Assembly: GCF_902832885.1 (NCBI RefSeq)
Contig: NZ_CADFDK010000001.1
Coordinates: 868,001 to 932,000, forward strand
Source: Burkholderia seminalis DSM 23518
Lineage (GTDB): Bacteria; Pseudomonadota; Gammaproteobacteria; Burkholderiales; Burkholderiaceae
Direction: 5' to 3'
DNA length: 64,000 nucleotides
Part shown: piece by piece, positions 18,613-26,020 of the stretch
How the letters are laid out: each line of letters begins with the position of its first letter
How positions within the stretch are numbered: position 1 is the stretch's first letter
Notes under the pieces: generated by a model
What the model saw: only the letters and a program-made list of their open reading frames with translations
Databases searched by the model: none
Told to the model about the DNA's origin: nothing
Made by a program: the position numbers and the translations under genes

Positions 18613-19040
18613 TTCCCGCCCTCATCAATCGTCGATATCGATGCACGATTTTAATGCACGAATCCGGGCTCGATGGGCGAATCCGACCCTCATCGCGCAT
18701 GTTTCGCTGCGGTGCAATACATTCGCAAACGCACGTGGTACGGGCGAACTGCACAAGATTGGTGATTGTCCCGATTTGCTGGCGGGTTATTTTGGCGTCT
18801 TATACGCCCCTAGCTGACTTAGCCGTTAGCTCGCTGCCAAGCGGCTCTCAAGGGAATCACCTCTGACATGGCACGCTTCGTGCATTACCTTGCGCACAGG
18901 GCGCAGGTTTCGTCGGACGGAAGAGTAGAAACGCCGCTGCCGGCCAACCGGACGCCCCCACCCGGCACTCGACGATCGAGTGCTTGAAGAGTGCGCGGCG
19001 CAGGGCAGCGCACCGGAGTTAGCTTCGCTGAGGTGAGGAC
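18613..19040. other. Intergenic region upstream of the LysR gene
   Basis: Contains two direct repeats ATGCACGA (18641-18648 and 18654-18661, 13-bp period) close to the LysR start, and a small inverted repeat GGCGT/ACGCC (18794-18798 and 18804-18808). No convincing reading frame or RNA gene was seen in the rest. The right end carries the ribosome-binding site GAGGTGAGG of the next gene. Confidence 0.5.
18641..18661. promoter_or_regulatory. Direct repeats upstream of the LysR gene
   Basis: ATGCACGA occurs at 18641-18648 and 18654-18661, a 13-bp period. They overlap a TAAAAT (minus) that could be a -10 for the LysR gene. A regulatory site is possible. Confidence 0.35.
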
Positions 19041-19442
19041 ATGATGCTGTTCGACGATTTGAGAGATAACGAGTGGGCGCTGGTCGAGGGTCTGTTTTGC
19101 TCGGAACCCGCACGGAGTGAACGGCGCGGCCGTCCCCGCGTGGAAGCCCGCTCGGTGGTCAACGCCGTGCTGTGGGTGCTGTCGACGGGTGAAGGCTGGT
19201 CGAAGCTGCCGGGCCGCTACCCGTCGCCGCCGACCTGCCGTCGCCGCTTCGACGAATGGCAGGCGGACGGTACGCTCGCCGAAATCGTGAAGCGACTCGG
19301 CACGAGCGGCCGGCAGATCTCGCTGCGCGGGCGCATCGGCGCGAGCGCCGCGAAGCCGCCTGCACCGCCGAGCCGCGACCGGCTGCGGGGCGCCTTCTGG
19401 ACCAACCCGGAATCCTGGCGCGCGCCCGTCAAGATGGCGTAA
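19041..19442 (+). CDS. Solitary IS5-type transposase N-terminal domain protein (DUF4096-like)
   Basis: A 133-residue protein whose first ~95 residues resemble the N-terminal DNA-binding part of IS5-group transposases: NEWALVEGLF, RGRPRVEARSVVNAVLWVLSTGEGWSKLP and FDEWQADGTL. No DDE catalytic domain follows, and I see no terminal inverted repeats or target duplication. A strong ribosome-binding site (GAGGTGAGG) and its own terminator make it look like a maintained gene rather than debris. A domesticated DNA-binding protein is the likely reading. The last ~40 residues are basic and Pro/Arg-rich. Confidence 0.75.
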   Translation: MMLFDDLRDNEWALVEGLFCSEPARSERRGRPRVEARSVVNAVLWVLSTGEGWSKLPGRYPSPPTCRRRFDEWQADGTLAEIVKRLGTSGRQISLRGRIGASAAKPPAPPSRDRLRGAFWTNPESWRAPVKMA

Positions 19443-19454
19443 CGCATGCTCGAT

Positions 19455-19484
19455 CGGGCGGCTTCGGCCGCCCGGTTTCTTTCT
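19455..19484 (+). terminator. Terminator after the DUF4096-like gene
   Basis: Stem CGGGCGGC/GCCGCCCG with a TTCG loop (19455-19474), followed by GTTTCTTTCT. Confidence 0.75.
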
Positions 19485-19641
19485 GCGGCGCGATCTTTTC
19501 GCGACGCCTGCCTTGCCGTCGATTACCGTTGTCGTGCCGCGATACAACTATTTACCAATATTTACAGCAAGCCTGCACTCCCGCGCTTACCTTAGCGACA
19601 TATCAACAGGCCGCATCGACGGCTTGAAGGGAGCCCCCGCC

Positions 19642-19893
19642 ATGAGACCAATGTCACTGCTCGTTGCATGCGGCATTGTCATGTCCATGGCGCTGACCGC
19701 TCCATCCCATGCCGACGATCGCACGAAGCCGCCTCACCGCCAGCAGGATCACCGGAATACGCCGCGCCAACCGCCGTCCGCCAACGCGCCCGGCCGGCAG
19801 ACCGTGCCGCGCGGCGACCTGCGCGGCGATATCGCCAGCAACGCGCGGGCGCGCATCGGCTCGCAGCCGTCCGACGTGCCGCGTCATCCGTAG
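19642..19893 (+). CDS. Small exported hypothetical protein
   Basis: An 83-residue protein. The start at 19642 gives a signal peptide (MRPMSLLVACGIVMSMALTA) with probable cleavage after SHA. The mature part is short, hydrophilic and rich in Arg, Pro, Gln and Asn (for example RQPPSANAPGRQ), with no recognised domain. A longer in-frame extension upstream is rejected because it would put the signal peptide inside the protein. The transcript probably continues into a structured 3' region ending in a strong terminator. Function unknown. Confidence 0.65.
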   Translation: MRPMSLLVACGIVMSMALTAPSHADDRTKPPHRQQDHRNTPRQPPSANAPGRQTVPRGDLRGDIASNARARIGSQPSDVPRHP

Positions 19894-20041
19894 TCCTGCC
19901 GATTTCAGGCATTCGCCAAAGAAAGTACCCGCTTTCGGGAACTGCGCCGCAAGCGACGAGTCACATCGTTGCCATGAGCACAGCGTGGCAACAGCAAAAG
20001 TATCCGGTACGCCCGTATCCTCGCGATACGGGCTTTTTTTT
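19894..20041 (+). ncRNA. Candidate structured 3'UTR or small RNA
   Basis: After the stop codon of the small exported protein come CCCG/CGGG (19928-19931 and 19936-19939), GTTGCCA/TGGCAAC (19968-19974 and 19986-19992) and a 9-bp terminator stem followed by eight T residues. Three hairpins ending in a strong terminator resemble a small RNA derived from the 3' end of an mRNA. No separate promoter was identified, so this could equally be an ordinary 3'UTR. Confidence 0.4.
20011..20041 (+). terminator. Strong intrinsic terminator
   Basis: GCCCGTATC (20011-20019) pairs with GATACGGGC (20025-20033) around a CTCGC loop and is followed by eight T residues. Confidence 0.92.
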
Positions 20042-20087
20042 GACATGACCGCTCGCGCGGCGACGCACGCGCCGGGAGGCTCCGCCG

Positions 20088-20405
20088 CTACAAGCGGCTT
20101 TCGAGAATCGCCACGGCGCTCGCTTCGCTCAATGCGTAGTCGTCCATGCGGCGATCGGTCCAGGAAAGTAATTTCTCGTCGCGCTCGAGGCGCGAGAATT
20201 CGGCTCGACCGGTTTCGGTCAGTACGGCGATGTCGACCGGGGCATGAAAGCCCGGCGCGGGCGCGACGGTCTTCTGCCTGACCGTGTCCATCAGCCCGAG
20301 CGAACGGAGATACTCGAACACGCCCGGGCGGCGTGCCCACGGTACCTGGCGGTACTGCACTCGTCTCAATGCGTCGAGCACCGCTTCGTTGGAATACGTG
20401 GCCAT
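20088..20405 (-). CDS. Hypothetical protein, 105 residues
   Basis: A soluble, charged protein with predicted helix-rich start (SNEAVLDALRRVQYRQ) and a region EYLRSLGLMDTV...VLTETGRAEFSRLERDEK that resembles a winged helix. I do not recognise the family. The frame shows the normal GC-rich third-position bias. It is convergent with the gene to the left and divergent from the YdcF-like gene to the right. Function unknown. Confidence 0.65.
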   Translation of the reverse strand: MATYSNEAVLDALRRVQYRQVPWARRPGVFEYLRSLGLMDTVRQKTVAPAPGFHAPVDIAVLTETGRAEFSRLERDEKLLSWTDRRMDDYALSEASAVAILESRL

Positions 20406-20562
20406 CTCGATTCTTTCTTAAAGTGCAGCGACAATGCGAAGCGGCGCGCCGGGCGGGGTCTCCGCCCGCCGACACCGCCACCGATTCTGGAGGCCGACGT
20501 TCGGCGTCGCTTCAGGGCCGGATCGTCAGCCGTCCATAAAAAGACACCATACCCCAATCAAA

Positions 20563-21279
20563 TTGATTCTGTTCGATTCATTTGTACTTCTCTTCATCGG
20601 TTTCATGCTCTGCCGCAAGCGGCGGAGAATCATCTCGATCGCCGCGATTGCGCTGTTCTGGCTGCTCGCAACGGGTTGGCTCGCCGCGCCGCTGATCGCC
20701 TGGACCGAGGCCGGCGTCACACCGGTCGAGCACCCGGTCATGCACGGGCGGACCACACTGATTCTCCTCGGCTCCGGCACGCGCCGCACCGACAACGGGC
20801 TGCGCGCGCCGCCCGACGGCGCCGCGCGCATCCACAAGGTTGCGGCGCTCTATCGCACGTGTCGACAGCAGGCCGAGCGTTGCACCGTCGTGATGTCGGG
20901 CGGCGACCCGCAGCATCACGGCGAAGCCGAAGCAGCCGTATACGGGCGCCAGCTCGTCGCGGAAGGCGTTGCTCCCACCGACCTCGTTCTCGAACCGGAC
21001 AGCCGCACGACCTACGAAAACGCGAAATTCACTGCATCTATACTACGCTCACAGTATGACGACGCACGCATTCTCGTCACGTCGTCGTACCAGATGCGCC
21101 GTGCATTGCTCGATTTCCGCCGGTTCGGCATCGATCCGCAGCCCGTCTATGCGAACCGCCGGCTTGCGCAAACAGGCTGGCTGCCGCGCTGGCGCAACCT
21201 GGCCAATGCCGAGCAGGCGCTGCACGAACTGGTCGGCATTGCGCAATTCCACGTGTACCGGTGGCTCGGCTGGTTTTGA
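20563..21279 (+). CDS. YdcF-like DUF218 membrane protein
   Basis: About 238 residues. Two N-terminal hydrophobic segments (LILFDSFVLLFIGFML and IISIAAIALFWLLATGWLAA) are followed by a DUF218/YdcF domain with LILLGSGTR, VVMSGGDPQ, EPDSRTTYENA and VTSSYQMRRAL. The family includes ElyC/SanA-type proteins linked to envelope or vancomycin-resistance phenotypes. The start is uncertain: the TTG at 20563 keeps the first membrane segment, while the first in-frame ATG near it (20605) would remove most of it. An ATG far upstream (20434) has no family support. No clear ribosome-binding site helps decide. Confidence 0.82.
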   Translation: MILFDSFVLLFIGFMLCRKRRRIISIAAIALFWLLATGWLAAPLIAWTEAGVTPVEHPVMHGRTTLILLGSGTRRTDNGLRAPPDGAARIHKVAALYRTCRQQAERCTVVMSGGDPQHHGEAEAAVYGRQLVAEGVAPTDLVLEPDSRTTYENAKFTASILRSQYDDARILVTSSYQMRRALLDFRRFGIDPQPVYANRRLAQTGWLPRWRNLANAEQALHELVGIAQFHVYRWLGWF

Positions 21280-21501
21280 AAGTTTGCGGGGAAACGGGCA
21301 CGGACGGAGTGAATCCGCCCAGAATGGCATGCGCATGACGAAGTACACGAAGTGTTGCGCGACTTCAACGGGGCCTTGCGTCGCGCCGCGATCCGGTGCA
21401 CATTGATCCGTCACTTTTGTTACACTCGACACGCACTCGATTGCAGTCGCCAGACAAAACGGCAACACTCGGGTTCATCACCACTTAGCGGAGGTAAAGC
21501 A

Positions 21502-21780
21502 ATGAAGAAGACGTCCCTGGCTATCCTGGTAGCGATGTCGGCGCTGACTGGCGCAGCGTATGCGCAAGAGAGCACGGAAATCAAGACGATTACCGATCCG
21601 GCCAAGATCTCCGAGATCGAGCAACGCGCACAGGCGCTGCAACAGCAGCAAGCGGCCGAAGCCGCTCAGCCGGCGATGCAGGAAGAGCATCACCACGGCA
21701 AGAAGGCTGCTCATCACAAGGCCGCAGCGAAGAAGGCCGGCAAGAAGGCGGCCAAGGCTGCAGACGCTGCCAGCCAGTAA
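21502..21780 (+). CDS. Small exported Lys/His/Ala-rich protein
   Basis: A 92-residue protein with GGAGG nine bases before the ATG and a clean signal peptide (MKKTSLAILVAMSALTGAAYA, cleavage before QES). The mature part has a Glu/Gln/Ala helix (about 35-60) and a C-terminal tail with HHHGKKAAHHK followed by Ala/Lys repeats. The basic, His-containing tail might bind metal or polyanions, but this is inference. It has its own terminator just downstream. Family not recognised. Confidence 0.75.
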   Translation: MKKTSLAILVAMSALTGAAYAQESTEIKTITDPAKISEIEQRAQALQQQQAAEAAQPAMQEEHHHGKKAAHHKAAAKKAGKKAAKAADAASQ

Positions 21781-21801
21781 GTTCGGCGGCATCGCACAAG
21801 T

Positions 21802-21838
21802 AAAAAGCCGAATCCGGGCAACCGGGTTCGGCTTTTTT
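21802..21838 (+). terminator. Intrinsic terminator
   Basis: AAAAGCCGAA and TTCGGCTTTTTT form the stem, extended by CCGG/CCGG around a GCAA loop. It ends the transcript of the small Lys/His-rich protein. Confidence 0.88.
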
Positions 21839-21916
21839 GGTTGCGGCGCCTGCGCGCTGTGCTAAAGTCGCGCACCGAAATTTTCCACCCGTGCGCACCC
21901 CGGTGCGGAGGACAGC

Positions 21917-22174
21917 ATGAGCAACATTCAACTCGACATCGAGTGGACCGAAGCCGCCACTCGCCAGATCAAGCAACTGATGCCCCGCGGCTCGGCCGAC
22001 GCGTTCCTCGCGTTGCCGCCGATCGAGTGCCTGCCGATGGAGGGCGACGTGCTGTTCCTCGGCCCGCAAGGCAAGCAGCAGCCGTTCATCGTGGCCGAGC
22101 GCCAGTATCACCATGACGGCGACGCCGACTGGACGATCATCCTGATCCTCGACGTCCCCAGCGCGTCGCACTGA
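21917..22174 (+). CDS. Hypothetical protein, 85 residues
   Basis: A small acidic soluble protein with GGAGG seven bases before the ATG. The sequence looks like a compact beta-rich domain (VLFLGPQGKQQPFIVAERQYHHDG, then DWTIILILDVP). No known family was recognised. Good ribosome-binding site and codon bias support a real gene. Nothing in the neighbourhood suggests a role. Confidence 0.7.
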   Translation: MSNIQLDIEWTEAATRQIKQLMPRGSADAFLALPPIECLPMEGDVLFLGPQGKQQPFIVAERQYHHDGDADWTIILILDVPSASH

Positions 22175-22215
22175 CGCGCCGCCGCGACCGGACACGTCCG
22201 GTCGCCCCGCCCGGC

Positions 22216-22506
22216 TCAGACGAGCTTCGACAGCACGCGGATTTCGGAACTTTCGATCCAGTCCGCGGCCGCTTCGCGATAAGCGAGAATGTGCGCGGAG
22301 CGCGCATGCGCAGCCAGCGCCGCCTCGCTCTCCCAACGCTCGACGAATACGAATCGCAAGGGTTCCTTCAGATCCCGGTGCAGGTCGTACTGCAAGGCAC
22401 CGGCTTCGTTACGGGTCGGCTCGACGATCCCTTCGAGCACGGTGCGCAGTTTTTCCTCGGCACCCGGCTTCGCCACGATCAGCGCCACGACTGCAATTTC
22501 CGCCAT
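22216..22506 (-). CDS. Antibiotic biosynthesis monooxygenase (ABM) domain protein
   Basis: A 96-residue dimeric ferredoxin-like barrel protein of the ABM/YgiN type. The start ATG at 22506 follows AAGGAG by 8 nt. Family features include ALIVAKPGAEEKLRTVLEGIVEPTRNEAGALQYDLHRDL and the FVFVERWESEAALAAHARSAH segment. Relatives are small quinol monooxygenases or heme-degrading enzymes, and many have no assigned substrate. It is monocistronic. Confidence 0.88.
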   Translation of the reverse strand: MAEIAVVALIVAKPGAEEKLRTVLEGIVEPTRNEAGALQYDLHRDLKEPLRFVFVERWESEAALAAHARSAHILAYREAAADWIESSEIRVLSKLV

Positions 22507-22595
22507 TCCCGACTCCTTCATCGATAAAAGTCCGAGAATACGCGAATCACGCGTCGCGCATCGGCCACGCCGATGCGACATGGCCCGACGGCTCC

Positions 22596-22629
22596 AAAAA
22601 AATAGCCCGCGCTTCAGAGAAGCGCGGGC
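22596..22629 (-). terminator. Strong intrinsic terminator of a minus-strand transcript with no known gene
   Basis: A perfect 10-bp stem GCCCGCGCTT/AAGCGCGGGC (22605-22614 with 22620-22629) with a CAGAG loop. On the minus strand it is followed by TATTTTTTTGG. bamC already has its own terminator at 22992-23016, so this one must serve a separate minus-strand unit starting between them. Confidence 0.9.
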
Positions 22630-22807
22630 GAAACCGTCGCCCTACGAGGATAGGCGACGGGGCCATCGAGATCCGCACGCGTGCGCGGATCGTCATCGGT
22701 TGCACCGGCGCATGCCGCGCCGACATTCGAAGACGCCGATACCGTTGATCCGGCGCTCGCGGCGCCCGCCCGGCATCTGACGTCATCCTCCCTGTTTCAA
22801 CAATTCC
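22597..22807 (-). ncRNA. Candidate small RNA (possibly encoding a 27-residue peptide)
   Basis: The minus strand of this ~210-nt stretch carries, in order, a sigma-54-like promoter, a good Shine-Dalgarno with a short frame (22693-22776), and stems at 22752-22766, 22670-22691 (GATCCGC/GCGGATC), 22634-22660 (CCGTCGCC/GGCGACGG) and the terminator 22605-22629. Closely packed hairpins ending in a terminator are the usual small-RNA 3' architecture. The 5' end is inferred from the promoter match. No Rfam family was recognised. Confidence 0.5.
22693..22776 (-). CDS. Possible 27-residue peptide within the candidate small RNA
   Basis: The frame starts with ATG at 22776, ten bases after GGGAGG, and ends at a TGA at 22693-22695. 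The peptide is very basic (MPGGRRERR..., about nine Arg) with two Cys. A longer overlapping frame starting at the GGAGGATG would run through the terminator and is not favoured. It may be a translated leader, a small basic protein, or chance. Confidence 0.3.
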   Translation of the reverse strand: MPGGRRERRINGIGVFECRRGMRRCNR

Positions 22808-22816
22808 AACATATAA

Positions 22817-22832
22817 AGCAGGTTGCATGCCA
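22817..22832 (-). promoter_or_regulatory. Sigma-54-type promoter candidate
   Basis: Minus strand TGGCATG-CAAC-CTGCT matches the -24/-12 consensus TGGCACG-N4-TTGCW with GG and GC correctly spaced. Transcription would start near 22807. Two short palindromes upstream, ACACGTGT (22896-22903) and GTTACGTAAC (22926-22935), lie about 92 and 123 bp before the start, a normal distance for activator sites. They are about three helical turns apart. Confidence 0.45.
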
Positions 22833-22991
22833 GCCATTGAAAACCGATCACTTCGTTGATTTAAAAGAACATTTTTTGACGATGGCGACAATGTGACACG
22901 TGTTCTGCCGCCGTAACGCGCGGATGTTACGTAACGTCACGAGGGAGGGACCGAACCGCTCGCACATGCATACGCAAGCGCGAGCGGCTAT

Positions 22992-23016
22992 AAAAAAAGC
23001 CCGCCGAACGGCGGGC
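22992..23016 (-). terminator. Terminator of bamC
   Basis: Stem GCCCGCCG/CGGCGGGC (22999-23006 with 23009-23016), flanked on the minus-strand 3' side by TTTTTTTAT. It lies just after the bamC stop codon. Confidence 0.9.
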
Positions 23017-23044
23017 TTTTCAGTGATGCAGGGACGCGCCGGGA

Positions 23045-24253
23045 TCAGCGAAGCTGATTCACCAGCAGCCCCATGATCTGGCGTGCCGGCGACGACGTGT
23101 CGATCGCGCCCGTATCGTCAACGATTGCAACGCGCGTCTGGTCGGCCGTGAGCGCCTTCACGTTGACGCGGTACTGCTTCGCCTGCTTTTCCTTCTTGCC
23201 GTGGAACAGCTGGCTCCAGAAGCCTTGCTCGGCCGAGGTCAGATCCTTCGGATCGACGTAGCGCACGAAATACAGACCCTTCGTGCGATCGCGATCGTCG
23301 ACCGTGAAGTTCGCGCGATCGAGCGCGAGGCCGACGTGCAGCCACGACCGGTCGTACGGTTCGCCGAGCGTGACTTCCGACGGCACGGCCGCATCGGCCG
23401 CGTCATTGCCCTGTGCCGACGTGCGCGAGACGTTCTGCGCGGCGATCGCTGCCGCGGCCTTCGATGATGCGTCGGCGTCGGCCTTCTTCTCGATCGGTAC
23501 CGTGTTGTCCTTGATGTTCGCGATCGGCGGCTCGCCGTTCTTCGCACGCTGCGCATTCTGCGCGAGCACGGCCATCAGCCGCTTCAGGTATTCGGTCTCG
23601 AGCGCCGGATCGTTCGGCTTCGGTTCCCACTTGCTCGAATCGTTGTTCGCACCGGTGATCGCCTCACGCATGCCCTTCTGGCTGATGAACACGTAGGTGC
23701 CGCCGTTCGGCGCCGAGTCGAGACGCGTGCGGTACTTGTTGCGCTCGGCCGTCACGTACGAGTTGCCCATCGCCTTCGAGATCACGCTGCGGATCAGCCC
23801 GTCGTTGATCTGCGGATGGGTTTCGTTCCAGTCGGTTTCCATCACGCCCTTGTCGCGCTGGTCGACCACGAGCAGGAAGCCCTGCTCCTGCCAGAACCGG
23901 CGGACCTGCGGCCAGATGTCGGCCGGCTGCTTGCCGTCGATCACGAGCCAGCTCTCGGTGCCGTCGCGCTGGATATGCATGCCGGCCACGGCCGGCGCGA
24001 CGGTGTCCAGCGCAGGCGCAGCCTGCTGGACCTGTTGAAGCGCAGACAGGGAAGTCGCGCCGCCCTGGGGCGGCAGCGAACGCTGATCGGCCGTCTCGTC
24101 GAGCATGTTGGGCGGCACTGCGAGCGACGCTTCCTTCGATTTCGAATCGCTCTTGTAGTCCACTTTCGTGGGCGACGACGTACCGCAACCGGCAACGAGC
24201 GCGCCGGTGGCAAGCACTGCAGCGAACCGCATGGTAAGACGAAGATCAGTCAT
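23045..24253 (-). CDS. bamC: Outer-membrane assembly lipoprotein BamC (NlpB)
   Basis: A 402-residue lipoprotein component of the BAM complex that inserts beta-barrel proteins. The ATG at 24253 gives a signal peptide with lipobox LVAGC, Cys23. The two helix-grip domains are recognisable from DGTESWLVIDGKQPADIWPQVRRFWQEQGF and PYDRSWLHVGLALDRANFTVDDRDRTKGLYFVRY. In E. coli bamC follows dapA; here its upstream neighbour is tRNA-Pro, so it is probably transcribed alone. An upstream extension to 24301 is rejected as it would bury the signal peptide. Confidence 0.94.
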   Translation of the reverse strand: MTDLRLTMRFAAVLATGALVAGCGTSSPTKVDYKSDSKSKEASLAVPPNMLDETADQRSLPPQGGATSLSALQQVQQAAPALDTVAPAVAGMHIQRDGTESWLVIDGKQPADIWPQVRRFWQEQGFLLVVDQRDKGVMETDWNETHPQINDGLIRSVISKAMGNSYVTAERNKYRTRLDSAPNGGTYVFISQKGMREAITGANNDSSKWEPKPNDPALETEYLKRLMAVLAQNAQRAKNGEPPIANIKDNTVPIEKKADADASSKAAAAIAAQNVSRTSAQGNDAADAAVPSEVTLGEPYDRSWLHVGLALDRANFTVDDRDRTKGLYFVRYVDPKDLTSAEQGFWSQLFHGKKEKQAKQYRVNVKALTADQTRVAIVDDTGAIDTSSPARQIMGLLVNQLR

Positions 24254-24351
24254 GTTCGGGGAATCCTCTTCCGCTAAATCACGGCGCTTTCCGTGGATCA
24301 ACCTTGCATTTTACCGGGGCCGCGCCGCGATGTGCAAAAAAGCGACCGGCA

Positions 24352-24387
24352 AGAAAAAACCCGCGTCAGCCTGAACTGACGCGGGTT
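24352..24387 (-). terminator. Terminator after tRNA-Pro
   Basis: A 12-bp perfect stem AACCCGCGTCAG/CTGACGCGGGTT (24358-24369 with 24376-24387) followed on the minus strand by TTTTTTCTTG. Confidence 0.92.
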
Positions 24388-24394
24388 CTTTGTC

Positions 24395-24471
<77 letters not shown>

Positions 24472-24481
24472 AAAGAAGAAA

Positions 24482-24487
24482 AGTATA
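24482..24487 (-). promoter_or_regulatory. -10 element of tRNA-Pro
   Basis: TATACT on the minus strand, ending about 10 nt before the mature tRNA 5' end. No good -35 was found at 17 bp. The gap on to 24630 holds no gene that I can see. Confidence 0.55.
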
Positions 24488-24630
24488 ACAGACACTTCTC
24501 CGATTTAGAATCGGGTCGCATGCATTTTGTGAATGTTCTTGTGAAATTTCCTAGCTTGACGGCACTGATGCCACGCCCCCACGCATAACGGCACGCGCCG
24601 CGCGCCGACCACGCGGTCCTCGCATCGCAC

Positions 24631-25344
24631 TCACCGCTTGCGCGCGACACAGATGACCGTCAATCCGGCGACGCGGTTGAAGCGGAACATCGGCAACTCG
24701 ATACGACAGATCGTCTTGAGCAGGCCGTTGACGAGCGGATGGTGACGGCGCAGTTGCGATGCCGGCTCGCGCGGCTGTCGACGCACCCGCTCGCCGAGCC
24801 GCAACGCCGCCGCCAGCGGAAACGTGAGGCCGAAGTAATAGGCGCCGTGCTCGACGTCGAGCCCCGCGCGACGCACCACGGCCTCGAGACCGCCGAGCGC
24901 ATACCGGCGCTTGTGCTCGAGAAAATCGTCATGGCCGCTCCAGAGGAACTGGAACGCAGGCACCGTGATCAGGAACCGGCTGCCGGAAGGCGCGCCCCTC
25001 ACGTACTGCGTCAGCAGGCCGACATCGTCGTCGACGTGCTCGAGCACGTCCATCAGCAATACGAGATCGGCATCGAACCGTTCGACGGACCGCCGAAAGT
25101 GGATGGGCTTGCCGGCCGTCTCCTCGTCGGTATCGTCGGCGTAGCTCGTATCGACACACCACGCTTCCGATGCCTGCGTGCGTTCCAGCAGGTGCTTCGA
25201 GAAAAAGCCGGACCCTGCCCCGACGTCGAGGATCCGGTGCGCGCCCGCCCCGCCGAGGAACCGTCGGATCGCGCTCGCCTTCGACGCGTAGTACCAGTGA
25301 TCGCCTGCCCCCGCACCCAGTACGTCGACTTCCTTCAGGTCCAT
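24631..25344 (-). CDS. Class I SAM-dependent methyltransferase
   Basis: A 237-residue methyltransferase. The SAM-binding motif I is ILDVGAGSGFF (about 38-48), the acidic post-I strand is VDTSY, and motif IV is LVLLMDVLEHVDDD. The later text ITVPAFQFLWSGHDDFLEHKRRY is shared with methyltransferases that often lie in lipid or glycan loci. The ATG at 25344 is preferred over 25389, which adds non-conserved residues. Its substrate is unknown and no neighbour points to one. Confidence 0.87.
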   Translation of the reverse strand: MDLKEVDVLGAGAGDHWYYASKASAIRRFLGGAGAHRILDVGAGSGFFSKHLLERTQASEAWCVDTSYADDTDEETAGKPIHFRRSVERFDADLVLLMDVLEHVDDDVGLLTQYVRGAPSGSRFLITVPAFQFLWSGHDDFLEHKRRYALGGLEAVVRRAGLDVEHGAYYFGLTFPLAAALRLGERVRRQPREPASQLRRHHPLVNGLLKTICRIELPMFRFNRVAGLTVICVARKR

Positions 25345-26020
25345 GGCGCTTCCCCGTGATGACCAACGTGTTGTGATCGAACCCGCCACTGATGCCGATC
25401 TTACCCCGCCGTCAACACCGAGCGTATCCGTTGATGCACGGCCCGGGCCGCCCCTTCCCGCATGCGGCCCTCATCGAAAGGGACGATGGCCGATGCGTCG
25501 CCCATCGCCACCGTGCGGCTGGCCGGCGCGAGATCGACGCGCCCGGCGAACCGTCCGACTGCACGCCGGTCGATCCGGCCCGCCCGGCTTTGCCGCGTTG
25601 CGCGAGACAGGAGGTGGCATTCGATCAGGTCACGGCTTCGTACGACTCGATGGCGTCGTATATCGAGCACGGCCTGCAACTCGACCCGGCCGCGCAGAGC
25701 ACGATCCGGCAGCAGTGGCTGGTCTGACCGGCGGCCGTGTCGCCCATCCGGGCAAACCCGCGCCAGCCAAGGCTCGCGACGGATTTGCCCGGTCGCGCAA
25801 AAGACGCCGACGGGCGCCCGGCAAAAACCAAACGACCGTTTGATCCGGCCGCCCGACCACCGCGAATCCATTGTCCCGCAGCGCGCCGGCGCCCCGCGCC
25901 CGCGCGCCCGTTGTTTGGTAACGCCGCTCTAGCGCGCTATGACACACTGCACGGCATCGACGCTCGCGCCGTCCGGTGGCGCGCGCCGCCGTCGATCACG
26001 ACAAGACATGGAGACAGACG
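25345..26020. other. 676-bp region without a firm gene
   Basis: Several overlapping open frames exist on both strands, but none resembles a known family. The best coding signal is the short plus-strand frame ending at 25727, listed separately. An inverted repeat CAAACG-ACCG-TTTG occurs around 25831-25843. The right end contains GGAGA, the ribosome-binding site of the next gene. Confidence 0.5.
25614..25727 (+). CDS. Possible short gene or gene remnant
   Basis: A plus-strand frame ending at TGA 25725-25727. The last 37 codons (from GTG 25614, inside an AGGAGGTG motif) have natural amino-acid composition and strong GC third positions, ending ...IEHGLQLDPAAQS.... The frame stays open upstream to 25392, but that part is Arg/Pro/His-rich as in shadow frames. 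It may be the 3' end of a decayed gene. No family recognised. Confidence 0.3.
   Translation: MAFDQVTASYDSMASYIEHGLQLDPAAQSTIRQQWLV

Noticed and set aside
22547-22891. Minus-strand open frame of 114 codons over the candidate small RNA
   Set aside because: It runs through the intrinsic terminator at 22596-22629 and its composition is poor; only the short frame at 22693-22776 was kept.
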